Notes under the pieces: model-generated
Databases searched by the model: none
Told to the model about the DNA's origin: nothing
The model's input: only the letters and a program-made list of their open reading frames with translations
Program-made: the position numbers and the translations under genes
In this document: positions 11,854 to 22,892 of the stretch, in pieces
Position numbering within the stretch: position 1 is the stretch's first letter
How the letters are laid out: every line of letters starts with the position of its first letter
Source: Cadophora sp. MPI-SDFR-AT-0126
Taxonomy: Eukaryota; Ascomycota; Leotiomycetes; Helotiales; Ploettnerulaceae
Length of the DNA: 64,000 nt
Assembly: GCA_020747065.1 (NCBI GenBank)
Contig: JAGMVK010000006.1
Span: 2,356,001-2,420,000 of the forward strand
Direction of reading: 5' to 3'

Positions 11854-12205
11854 TTTGATATTTTGTATCTCATCTCAGCCCATTCATCCGATTCGATGCC
11901 GACCCATCCCACTCTTGACCATTTCCCTCCGGCCGGCAATCGATACTCATCTTCGGTATGCTCCACGGAATGGAACAAAGTCATCGATGCGAACCCTCTT
12001 CGTCCAATTTAACGCTTCTGCAGCCGCGTACTTGTCGGATGTTCGCTTCTCTCTGGCCAGCATAGCGACAGTTTCTTCGAACATCTCCCTGAGTAAAGGT
12101 TTTTTGTATGGATCTGCGAGGCACAGGGATTGAACATATAAGGACCTCATAATCACCCTTCTATCCAATAATTCCTAATTGAGTAGCCCGGACTTTGGAT
12201 CAAGA
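11854..12205. promoter_or_regulatory. Gap upstream of alpha/beta hydrolase
   Basis: About 350 bases between the regulator's stop and the hydrolase start on the same strand. It presumably holds a terminator and the hydrolase promoter; no distinct site was seen. Confidence 0.4.
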
Positions 12206-13488
12206 ATGTCCTCCCCCGTCCCCCGCAAAATTCACCAACCTATCCACCCTCTCACCCGCCCACGCCTCGATCCACAATACATCGCCATCCACGACTCCCA
12301 CCTCCAATACATTCCACGCTCCGAGTCAACACCATGGGGACCGGACTCGCGCTCTCTCCCTGGGATGCCTTCTCACTTCAGCTCCGCCCCTGTCGCCGTT
12401 AAAGCGACTCGTGATATTGATCTCGGGTTGTTCAACATCCGTGATTTCACGCCATTTGGAGAGAGCCCCCAGAAGGGATGGCCAGTCTTGTTGTGGTTTC
12501 ATGGGGGAGGATGTGTGTTGGGTGATATTGGGTCAGAGAACAACTTTTTGACGAGGTTGTGCACAAGTATGCTTCTCTGTTCTCGCTTACAGAGTGGGAT
12601 GGATTGTTGACGAAGATGTGTTACAGGAGCGAAATGTGTGGTTGTCACTGTGGACTACCGCCTTGCACCAGAGAACCCGTTTCCAGCAGCTGTGGAAGAT
12701 GCGGCCACTGCGCTACAATGGATCGTCAAGTCCGGCAAGGAGGAGTTGGGAATTGACACTACTAAGATTGCGGTTGGTGGGAGTTCTTCGTAAGCGAACT
12801 ATCTTCATTCTTGTTCCTCACACGTGCTGCATCACATTTAGACTCAAACCGACTGACCAAAATCCACAGCGGTGGTAACCTCGCAACAGTTCTCTCCCTC
12901 TTCGCCTCAACGCTCACCCCGGCCATCCAACTAACATTCCTCGTCCTCACCATCCCCGTCATAGACCAAACAGCCACCTCAGAAACCTCCTGGTCAAGCA
13001 ATGCCAACGCGCCATGGCTGACACCAGCGCGCATGACATGGTACAGAGACATGTATCTCACCAATCCCGAGGACAGCAAGAAATGGATTGCATCGCCGAA
13101 TCTCGCTCCGAGGGATGTGCTAGCGAAGAGTCCGCCGGCGTGGATGGGTGTGAGTGAATGTGATATTCTGTGCAAGGAAGGAAAAGCGTATGCGGACCTA
13201 TTAAAAGGGCTAGGTGTGGATGTTGAGTGTGTGGTGTATCCTGGGAGTACGCATTCAATTTTGGCCCTTGATGGTACGTTAGATTTCTGTCCCTTTTGAA
13301 ACCTAAAGCAATCTTCGAAGAAACTTGAAAATTTGAGTGTGAATGGAGCTGACAACTTGCAGGGTAACAATGCCACCGAATCCTGCTCATTATCGATTTA
13401 CTGACTTTCATGTAGTGTTCTCGACTTGGGAAGGAAACTCGTGGTGGACGCTTGCGAAGCGCTCGCCAAAGCTTTTGGGACTATTTAG
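12206..13488 (+). CDS. Alpha/beta hydrolase fold-3 esterase (HSL family)
   Basis: Four exons, 12206-12566, 12627-12789, 12870-13277 and 13416-13488, give 334 residues, typical of the hormone-sensitive-lipase (abhydrolase_3) family. The oxyanion-hole motif HGGG is followed by TVDYRLAPENPFPAAVED, the nucleophile elbow GGSSSGGNLA supplies the catalytic Ser, and SECDILCKEG and GSTHSILA supply the likely Asp and His. The last exon was joined through a GTTAGA donor at 13278 because this yields DGTVLDLGRKLVVDA, a usual C-terminal block, whereas the more obvious GTACGT donor leads to a non-homologous tail. Such enzymes hydrolyse esters, lactones or amides of small acyl compounds in the cytosol. Within this block it could cleave an ester or ring-opened product; that is inference. 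Confidence 0.9.
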
Positions 13489-13660
13489 AATTTGGCGTGC
13501 TGACGAATAGAAGTCGAACCTATCTGATATCATGTGGGTTTGAGTGACGGCTTGTCGAAAGAATTATAGTAAGTTTTCTTTCTATCGACTGAAAGATCCT
13601 GCTGATCGAGATCTGCCTTATTCTCTCGATCTATGACCTCGAACCGTTCGTTAAGGTAGT

Positions 13661-16491
13661 TCATTGCCACTCCCAGTTTCCCCAAACATCAGCTGGCACC
13701 TCTCCTTGCAAGAAAGCAGTGAGTTCTGCTTCAAACATGTCAAGTGGCAACTGTCCCATACCATCCGATGTTGACAAATCAGTTGATACGTCATGATGAT
13801 AAACATTTCCATTTTGGTCAGTACCCGACATTTCATTGGAAGCTAATAGGTTATCCAGGTCAGTGCGAAGGCCCGAGACTGTGGGTTGCGACTGCTGTTG
13901 ACCTTGGGCCGCTGTTGGAGGGAAATCGGGCTGCATTGTTGATTTCAGTGCGGGGTCAATTTCGTTCTGGAGCTGGTATCAGTATATCTCGAATGACATC
14001 CAAACCACTATTTTGGTTGCCTGCGACAAAATAGAAACAGCCTACATCATTATTCGGAATCTGCTCTGGTAACCTCACCCCAGACATTGGTACAGATGGT
14101 GGTTCTTCATTCTGTACGGCTGCTTTGCAGAGTGCTTCCTGCCATCGGAGGGCCATAGGCCAAGCATGTTGAAGTTCGGTCAAAGCATCGAGACAGCGTT
14201 GGTAGATCAGCTTCGCTGATTGTGAAAGATGAAGACATACTAGTCCATTTATGTTAGATTAATGGGGCTTGATTGACCATGGTTTTAAGGAATCCGAGAC
14301 TTACAATGCGGTGTCTTCCAGAGATAAGACGCTAGTGATCCGCATATGTAGGCACAGAATACCTAGTGACAAGGTCAGTAAATCAGTCTTCTTGGAAATC
14401 ATGGAGGCGAAGTTTACGATGATAGGAGGAAAGCCCTCTCCTCGAGATCGCAGTGGGAGGTAAGCATCGATTTGCTCATAGAGACTGTGTACATTCTGAA
14501 ACAGGGTTTCGGACATCGACTCCCAAAATCCTGGAGGCGCCAGAGACGGTTGTGGATTTTCAGACGCCGCCGCCATGATACTAGTTAACATTGTTAGCCT
14601 TTCTCTCGGTCGAATAGACTTGGTATTTACTCAGGAAGGTATATCCTTCGCAGCACAATATTGCTTAAGCGGAGGACCATAACAGTCGCTAAATATGCCT
14701 GAATGACCAATTAGACCCCGCAGAGCACACAAGGTTGGATCTCATACCAAATCTAATGACTCTGCTTTATATCCTCGCAAGTTTCTGATAGACCACTGAT
14801 GCTTAATGGGGAGATTCATCTCCCAGTCCCTCAAAGCAATCGACAACACACTATACTCACTACTCGCCTCCCACGGCTTCGGTGTCACACCATCCAGCTC
14901 TCTCTCGCTCCGACAAGCCCGCCGAGCAACTTGCCCCCACAAGTTGTGTGACTGAATGAGACTCGCAAACAGCGATCGAGAAGACGTGGAGACTAAGTTC
15001 GGATGTGCAGCTGCTGCTTGAGTTCCTACGAGAACAGCGCGCTCGCGAGGGATGACACCGAATGCAAAATCGCTTTCTTCGCAAGGAAGCTGAGCGGTCA
15101 TGTCGCTGAACGCGAAGGGAAATGGAGTGCTATGTCCCGAGTGGAGATTTGTTTGACCTGTCAGTAGGTCAGTGCCTGTGCGTTTTTCAAGAGCAGAGAG
15201 ATGTGTACTTTCAATCATCCAGAAAGTGCGACGCGCCATTTCTGAGTCAACCACCTGGTCAGGTGTGGCATTTGGCGGCAATTGATATGTTTCTTCTCGG
15301 TGCAAGCATAGAATGCCTGCCACTATAGAATATATTAGTTCTCATCTGTCTTCAAAGGAGGCAGGCATGGCTTACTAGCAATCGCAAGTCCCATATGGGT
15401 CTTCCTCCTAAATCAGCTCAGAACACATCTCTTGAAGGCATCAGCTTACCGAGCTCCGATTCTTGTTCCCATTTCCCCAATCAGCGATAGCCAGTAAGAA
15501 CAGAGCTTGCGTTCGATCAAGTGATGATTTATACATTTCAAATGGCACGAGTTCCGTTGCTTTCGCAATGAAGTACTCTGTGGCCTTAGCACCACCACCA
15601 TATCTTTCGATCAGACATGGAGTGAAGCGAGCAGAGACACTCAAGATACTCAGCAGCAGAAATACGCTGACGGATTCAAAGTCTGTGGAAAGTCGCTCGA
15701 GGAATATCGCCTTTGGCAGGAAGCCTTCGTAATGCGGTTAGATTTTGTCATGCGTAGTGTAAAATGAAAATGCTGGGATATGTGCTAACCGAGCTGGAAG
15801 TATGAGCTGCTCAGCACGCGGCAACCTTGGATAACTTCTTCAAAGGGAGGAAGGAGTTCCCGGTGAGCATTTCGTTTCCGAGGTGATGCTAGAGATACTA
15901 ATGGCGATGTTGAATCATGACTACTCGTTTTGATAGATGGCGAGAGAGCATTGACCCTACAGCTTTCCACATCAGGCCGGTCTGATGATGAGGGCAGGTC
16001 TATAGGCTGCACTTACCTCCCAGGACTCTGCTGTTCTCGTCCAGCTTTCGTACGGGCTCGCCGAAACTAATCCGCAATTCAACACAGTTCTCTGTACAAG
16101 TCTCAGACTTCTTACCTCACGATCCCCATCCTTTGATCCTCTCGGCGGGAACACACTAAGCGCACGTCATGTCAACAAGGACAAATCCATCAGGGTGAGG
16201 AAGATGGTGCAGCACCAACCATTCAGCAGCTACGCTTGATCCAGCTTTTCGGCATCCAATACAAGGCGGTACCGTTCCCTCATGAATACATTTCACACGA
16301 AGTCGGCGGCATCTATACATCCATCAGCGCAGTACCGAAATTTACAGGCCGTAATCATTTACCTACCTCTTACATGCTACTGGGGCTCTCTTCGTTGGCT
16401 TGTCCGAGTCATCTACTGTCGACTTGATAGATGAATCTTGGCATGAATACCCCGGCAACAGACTAGACTGCTGAGGCATTTCTTGATCCAT
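13661..16491 (-). CDS. Zn2Cys6 transcription factor with fungal regulatory domain
   Basis: Thirteen exons: 16491-16367, 16312-16220, 16155-16116, 16066-16017, 15956-15790, 15724-15450, 15400-15376, 15322-14748, 14698-14631, 14580-14418, 14362-14305, 14239-14079, 13972-13661; 703 residues, frame continuous. The zinc cluster is split over three exons: Cys40, 43, 50, 59, 62 and 73 (ACKRCRRLRVKC ... PPCIGCRKAG ... ECVFPPRG). The middle regulatory domain is clear (LPPFEEVIQGCRVLSSSYF, DRTQALFLLAIADWG, HMGLAIAMAGILCLHREE, SEMARRTFWMIESTHLSA). Exon 7 has only 25 bases. The acidic end DMFEAELTAFLQGEVPADVW may be an activation region. The last intron (14078-13973) is the least certain. It starts 480 bases from the divergent P450 reductase gene and is a plausible regulator of the block. 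Confidence 0.88.
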
Positions 16492-16971
16492 AATTTCCTA
16501 AGTCGACGTCCTCGGAATCGCAAACTGACGTCCCGAAATGCCGGGCCCGGATCAAACCGATTTCACAATTCCTTCTCCAAACATCAACAGCACAATTGAT
16601 GGGATCTGGGTAACGAGAGTGTGTACAAAGTTGCCGGCCGCAGACGAGCAGGGTGGACGGAATATCTTATATCAACGAGTCGAAGTTGCCAGTCCGGCAA
16701 AGATGGGGGTGGGTTGTAATTGACGGGTAGGTGATTGGTTAGGATGGATCGCACGGCACTGTATGGTCCGGCCCATTTTTGAACGATGATAAGAGCGGCC
16801 GAATGTCGGGTTACGTCGTGGAATACACTGCTAGTGTATGTTGTCCATTGTGAAGATATGAAGATGTTGCTGAAGTTGAGAACGGAAGAAGGGTTTGGGT
16901 TTAGAGTTCTGAAAGTGTGAGGAAGAGTGCACGTTGGACAGATCGACACCCCACCTTCCTTGTGCGTTCCA
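16492..16971. promoter_or_regulatory. Shared divergent promoter, Zn2Cys6 regulator / P450 reductase
   Basis: 480 bases separate the two divergent start codons. The stretch contains CGG and CCG triplets (for example around 16544-16552 and 16634-16640) compatible with Zn2Cys6 binding, but no spacing that I can assign with confidence. Confidence 0.45.
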
Positions 16972-19694
16972 ATGGAGAGCTTCAGTCACAGAAACCATTC
17001 GACAGGCGGCAATGCTCTCGACAGAATGAGCTCTTTCTCGGATCTGGAACTGTCAATCATAGCAGTTGTCCTGAGCATTATTGCATTTTATCTTCATGTC
17101 CCGATTAAGGATATCAAGATTTCAGCTTGGCTGCGTCATCTTGGCAGAAATGGGGGCCGGTCAACAACTTCCGGACCAGGGGTTAGCATAGACTTTGTGG
17201 AATTGATGAGAGAAAGTGTAAGTTGTCTCAAAGATTGGATGTTCCCATCTTGAATTTCTGTCGTTATTGTTCTAAAGTTTTCAATGCATATAGGGAAAGA
17301 AAGTCATCATTTTCTATGGCTCGCAAACGGGTACTGCGTAAGCACAGTCTAGCTGTTGGACTTGATCCGAGACGTGATGCTGATATCTGCTTTAGAGAAG
17401 AATACGCAACCCGTCTCGCAAAAGAAATCAAAGCAAGATACGGTCTCTCATCACTAGTCTGTAATCCCGAAGAGTAGGTCTCACATTTCCCTTCTACCAG
17501 ATAGTCATCTGACACGATCGCCCAGCTATGAGTTCAACGTGCTGGACCAAATCCCACCCACCTCCCTCGCAATCGTAAGTGTTCTTCTTTCTTTTCCTCT
17601 TCTCTTTACGATTGTATCGAAATGACTATTACTCGGCCCCTCCACTAAGACGACTTCCCCACCGACTCACCTCCCCCTAACTTTCAAAACTCTCAACCCA
17701 AAGAGACAACACTAACGTCTCTGCTTCCACAGTTCATCCTAGCCACCTATGGCGAAGGCGAACCAACCGACAACGCCACCTCCCTCCTCGACTTCCTCAG
17801 CACCTCATCCCTCTCCCTCACCAACCTCAAGTATCTCATCTTCGGCCTCGGCAACAGCACCTACCAGCACTTCTGTGCTACCAGCCGCCTGGCCGACTCC
17901 TCCCTCCAAAAAGCCGGAGCAACACGCATCGGCCCTCTCGGCGAAGGCGACGACGATGCATCCCTCGAGGAAGACTACCTGGCCTGGAAAGACACCATCT
18001 GGTCCTCTCTTGAAAGTCAACTCGGCTGGATCGAAGGCGGCTCCTCGACAGCATCCATCCCCGATTTCGAAGTCCGTGAATTGAATATCTCGAAGGAGGA
18101 TCCGAGTGTGTATCAAGGCGAGCTCTCCAAACAAACGCTGACAACTAAGCGTGGAATCCACGATTCTAAAAACCCGTTCATCGCCCCGGTCCTGGAGGCG
18201 AAAGAGCTGTTTGAGGGCGGAGACAGGAATTGCGTCTCGCTCAAATTCGATATCCGGGGCTCAGGCATGAAATACACGACGGGCGATCACGTCGGTATCT
18301 GGCCGCTCAATCCAGATCAGGAGGTTGAGAGATTTCTTCATTGCCTTGGGTTAGAGGAGAGGAGAGATCAGGTCATCGATATCGTGTCTCTTGATCCTGC
18401 ATTGGCGAAAGTGCCTACGCCGAGCCCGACGACGTACGACACTGTATTGCGGTATTACCTTGATATTTCGCAGTTAGCTTCACGGCAGGCTATCCATTCG
18501 TTTGCAAAATTTGCACCTAGTATGAGAGCAAGGGAAGTCCTCGAAAGACTAGGCACGGATAGAGATGCATATCATGCTGAGGTTGCGGAGAAAGGCCTGA
18601 GACTTGCGGAGGTGTTGATTCTCGCTGCTGGGGATGACATTACTGCTCCTCCTGGGACGGTCAAATTCGCACCGTGGGATGTCCCGTTCTCACATATCCT
18701 ATCCTGTGTACCGCGTCTCCAACCGCGGTTCTACTCGATATCTTCATCGTCTCGGATGTATCCCGACGAGATACACGTCACAGTCGTGGTGGCGAAATCG
18801 AGGCCTTCTGACGCTGGGAATATGATTTTTGGGCTAGGATCGAACCTATTGCTTAATCTCAAGCAAAAGATCACTGGAGATGAGCTCGCTAAAATCAACA
18901 ACAATGATGATAAATACAGCGTAGCTCCGACCTACACACTTACCGGCCCTCGAAACAAATATCACAAGAACCAAATCCACCACCTCCCAATCCACACCCG
19001 TCCCTCCAAGTTTCGCCTTCCGAAAAGTGTCAGAATTCCACTGATCCTAATCGGACCTGGCACTGTAAGTTCTCCCGCGCTCTCCTCCTCCCTCCTCCAT
19101 TCTTACCCCTAGATCCCTTTAACAACCCCCCACCTCTCACCTCCTCCCCATCTCTCTAATTGCAATTCCTCACAGGGCGTATCCCCCTACCTCGCCTTCC
19201 TCCAAGACCGCCTAACCCTCGCCCGCCGCGCCAAAGCCACCAAGGGACCCCTCGCCCTCCACGACTGGGCACCCATAACCCTCTTCTACGGGTGTCGCCG
19301 CTCAGATCAAGATTTCTTGTATCGAGAAGAATGGAAGCGGATAGAGAAAGAATTGGATGGTGTGTTTAGGATGTTTGTGGCGTTTTCGAGGGAGGGGGAG
19401 GGGAAGGAGGGGAAGGGGAGAGGAAAGGTATATGTGCAGGATTTGGTGAGGGAGCAGAGGGAGAGGGTTGTGGAGAGTTTAGTGGGGAGGAAGGGGTATC
19501 TGTATATTTGTGGGGATGCGAAACACATGGCGAGGGAGGTGGAGGCTACGCTTGAGGATGTGCTGGGGGAGGCGAAAACGGTGGGTGGTGGTGGTGAAGG
19601 AGTTACGGAGGGGGAGAATGTGGTGGAGGCGGGGAAGAGGGAGATGAGGGTTTTGAAGGAGAGGAAGAGGGTTTTGTTGGATGTTTGGAGTTAG
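16972..19694 (+). CDS. NADPH-cytochrome P450 reductase
   Basis: Six exons, 16972-17217, 17294-17337, 17396-17473, 17526-17574, 17733-19064 and 19176-19694, encode 755 residues. An N-terminal membrane anchor (LSIIAVVLSIIAFYLHV) precedes the FMN domain, with YGSQTGTAEEYA from residue 90, TYGEGEPTDNA and LGNSTYQHF. The FAD domain has TGDHVGIWP and RFYSISSSS, and the NADPH domain has GPGTGVSPYLAFLQ, YGCRR and YICGDAKHM, ending in the family's C-terminal DVW(S). It transfers electrons from NADPH through FAD and FMN to ER P450s. Slightly unusual are GVSPY in place of the more common GVAPF and the glycine/glutamate-rich insertions near the C-terminus. A general CPR is usually a single-copy gene elsewhere, so this may be a cluster-dedicated copy; only the whole genome can tell. 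A second in-frame Met lies at 17026. Confidence 0.93.
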
Positions 19695-20386
19695 GATTTG
19701 CGAGAGTAGAGAAGAATGAGGGGGTACGGGGGAATGCGGAGGAGTGGATAGGGAAAGCGAAGGGAAGGAGAAATATGGATTATGAGATCTTTGGTACTGC
19801 TTGAAGTCGGACAGAACTGAATTCAATGCAGTGTATGCTCTACTATCTGAGTGTTTGGATAGATGTCGCAGACTCGGGCCAAGAGAAATGCTTGTCATTG
19901 TTGACTTGTAACCGAAATATACCTTCAGCCCTATTTGCTAAGCACTAGAGAAGAATTAGGCCGCATCATATATTGCGGTAAACCGGTCGTACTTCATAGA
20001 TCTCATAATTTAGTCGCTCATCGCCCTCATTGACCTCCAGGCAAGAATTCAAGAGATGAGCCATCAGGTTCGGATGGTTTGAGTGGAGAGGCAGGGCAGG
20101 GGATGGTAAGCGATGATAACAACCCTTAAACCATCTTCAACAACAACAAGACGGCCATGCAGACCAAACCCATGATGAGCAAAGAGTTGTCCGTCAAACG
20201 CTATCCAATATATAACATCCCGAGTAAGCAGCTCGTCCTTTAACGCCTGTCCACTTTTCCCATATGCAATAATATACAGACTTTCGCCAGACCATATCAT
20301 ATCATATCAACAATTCCTTCAATTCCTTACTTTGATTCCTCCACCTCTTCATTTCCCTCCAGCCCCTCAAATATGTCATGCCCTTA
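19695..20386. other. Convergent gap between P450 reductase and CBP4
   Basis: About 690 bases between convergent stop codons. Both 3' UTRs are expected. Short open frames on either strand show no motif. Confidence 0.45.
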
Positions 20387-21060
20387 TCACAGACTCCCCC
20401 CAGGCACAGGCTTCACGCCATCATTCCGCATTTCTTCTTTTCTCTTCCGCATCTCCTCGATCAGTTTTGCTTGCTCTGCGATCTTGCCGTCCCGTATTTT
20501 CCGCTCGTCTTGTTCGGCTGCTATCCATACTGCGGGGTTGAGATGTGTGTTAGTTACGCTTTGTTCGTTTTGTGAAGATGTTCTCGCACGCCCTCTCCAT
20601 TCTCTTTTGCTGTCGTATACAGACTCCAATTGTTGTTGCAGGCTTCCAATCCAGCTTATTACTCCTCTTTATACATCTCTCCCAAGCAACTCATTGCCTC
20701 CCTCGTCCCAAATCCGCACGAAAATGAAGAGGAAGAAAACCTACTCGGCCTATCACTCTTCGAGTACTCCCTCAACTTCATCGCAAAATGGTCAAAGTCC
20801 TCCTGCTTCTGCAGCCGGTTCTCCAGACTCCTCTTCTGCAATTCCGGGTTGTACTTTTGGAAGAGCTCTTCCTCCGTGGGCGAGACCCAGATTACGAGCG
20901 CGGGACCGCCGATGCAGCATACTCCTCCGCTGGGGAAGGGGTGTGTTAGCTTGGTTTTGGAGGGGGAGGGAGGAGGGGGGGGGAGTGGAGGGAGGGGAGG
21001 GACGTACGCAGCGAGCATTTTGCCCCAGAGAGCCCAGTTTGTACGTGGCTTGGGGGGCAT
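20387..21060 (-). CDS. CBP4: Ubiquinol-cytochrome c reductase assembly factor CBP4
   Basis: Three exons, 21060-21008, 20929-20745 and 20529-20387, encode 126 residues. The N-terminus [16 protein letters not shown], the single transmembrane segment ([17 protein letters not shown]) and the following [18 protein letters not shown] are diagnostic for CBP4. After a short acidic/basic helix comes [12 protein letters not shown] and a lysine/glutamate-rich coiled tail. CBP4 is a mitochondrial inner-membrane protein that binds newly made cytochrome b with Cbp3-Cbp6 and helps build complex III. The first intron (21007-20930) is very pyrimidine-rich on the coding strand, seen as a long G-run on the plus strand. 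It is a conserved single-copy housekeeping gene and marks the right limit of the metabolic block. Confidence 0.95.
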
Positions 21061-22892
21061 CGTGACTGCGTTTTTGTTTTGGAATGACGAGAACTGGGAA
21101 ATCGAATGGGGTTCAGCTGAGTCGGGATTTGCGTTTCGAAGATCGTAAGGCTATGCTAGGACTGTTTTGCTTGCTATGCTGCACTCTGATTGATGATGTC
21201 GATATTGTTACGGCGGGTGGAAGGCACCTGGAGTGCCGCAAGTGTGGCTGTGTGGCTGGTGGTGTGGCGTAACAAGGGATGTTTTGGTGTCCGGATGATC
21301 GTAACGCTGCTGCGCCGGAATTATTCAGGGTAAGGACTTTCAGGAATGGATAGACATTATGAAACTTAAGGACGAGGATAATAGATATTGACATGATAAT
21401 GATATCACTATCCTCGAATCTTAAAAATAACTTTATTTGTCTCCAGTGCTCTAACCAAAGTTACGAATCTACCCAATCATCTGATACGGACAACGACGAC
21501 GACGCTGAAGTATGTCACTTGTTAGATCATCGTCGAGTCTCCCCGTTCGAGTGGAATCAAAATTGATAGACCTGTTTTAAACTGTAGCTCCTCTACGGAG
21601 GTACGTCTGTTGTGTTGCCCGCACAGGTAGGCGGGCGAGTGTCAGGGAAGTCTTTTGTTACAGCCTCGTGGTGGGAACTGCTCCGTGCTTTCTATGCTTT
21701 CGGCTTCCTCCTTAGACTGGGAGTGAAGGAGAACAAGTCTACAAGACAAGGTTAAGTAAAAAGGGGTCAGCAGAAGCGAGCATGTCATGAATGACAAGTG
21801 ATCATGAGATTGAGATTCGACGAACGACTGCGCCTAGTATTTGAAGGGCTTGAAGGCTTAAACAAGGCCAGAGAGCACAGCCACGGCTTTACCCTTTATC
21901 TCAACTTTCACTCCCTGGTAATGGACGTTGCGGACCCCGGATTGGTGAGAACCACATCTCTTCCTCCGTCCAATGACAACGCCGCGGTCCCTTACATTAG
22001 TTTAGCCCCTGCTGCTTTTGAGACGTGGGCGAGCGAAGGAGAGCGAGGGAAACGAAGCCGATCGCCGACTTTATTCATGCCAGGCCATGTCATGCTTTGA
22101 AGGATGAAGGATGAAAGGAGGAAATGAAATAAAATGTCCAAGCAATGAATGTTGAAATGTGTGGAAGGTGGAGTCATACTTTTGAAGTTGACGTTTGTGA
22201 TGTAAATCATGCATGGAAGTAAAAATGAAATAATATCAGGTAGACTTTGACTGAGAGTGACCTGATCATCTGAGGAGTGTTGTGCTGGTCAAGAAGCTGA
22301 TGCGTATTCGCTTTGCTTGTGATCCGGTTCTAACTGTGCTTTTACGAAAAGTCCACTGGTCAGATCTTGGGCGTGGGTCTCGAACTTCAACCTCCACCTC
22401 AGCTCAGCTGGCTGCACAACAAACGCCCCTGCCCTTCCCCCCACCACCACACGGACTCAAAGACAGGACTCCCTGCAACGCCAACATCGAACGGGCACTG
22501 CACTCCGTGTCTGAACACCATCAAGTCTACCAGAGTTGCATCGCATCTCATCTTCTCTTCAGAGCCTCCATCTTTTACATTCATCCACGAAACATCCAAA
22601 CAAACAATCCATACGCGCTCCTTTCAAGACTTGGCCAGCAGCGCCAACCCCCTCCTTCGAAACAGACTACGACATAATCAACAGAGCGAGGCCAACTCGC
22701 CCCGGAACTTCAGGACTCGCAGACTGATCAAGACAGGCAGATTCTCGCCGCAGGGCGGTTCTGGATGGCTTGTTTCTTGTAGCAGTACCAGCGAAAACTT
22801 TGCGACCCAGGTGAACAAAGGGACAGCACGAGGCTCGAGGTTCGAGGTTTCTGAAACGGAGGACTTGAAAACCTGCCAAACCAAACAACACG
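21061..22892. promoter_or_regulatory. Long divergent region between CBP4 and the Chs4-like gene
   Basis: 1.8 kb between two divergent start codons. It should hold both promoters and a long 5' leader for the chitin synthase activator. Several upstream ATGs open short frames in the last 600 bases before 22893, which could act as upstream open frames, but none resembles a known protein. Confidence 0.4.
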
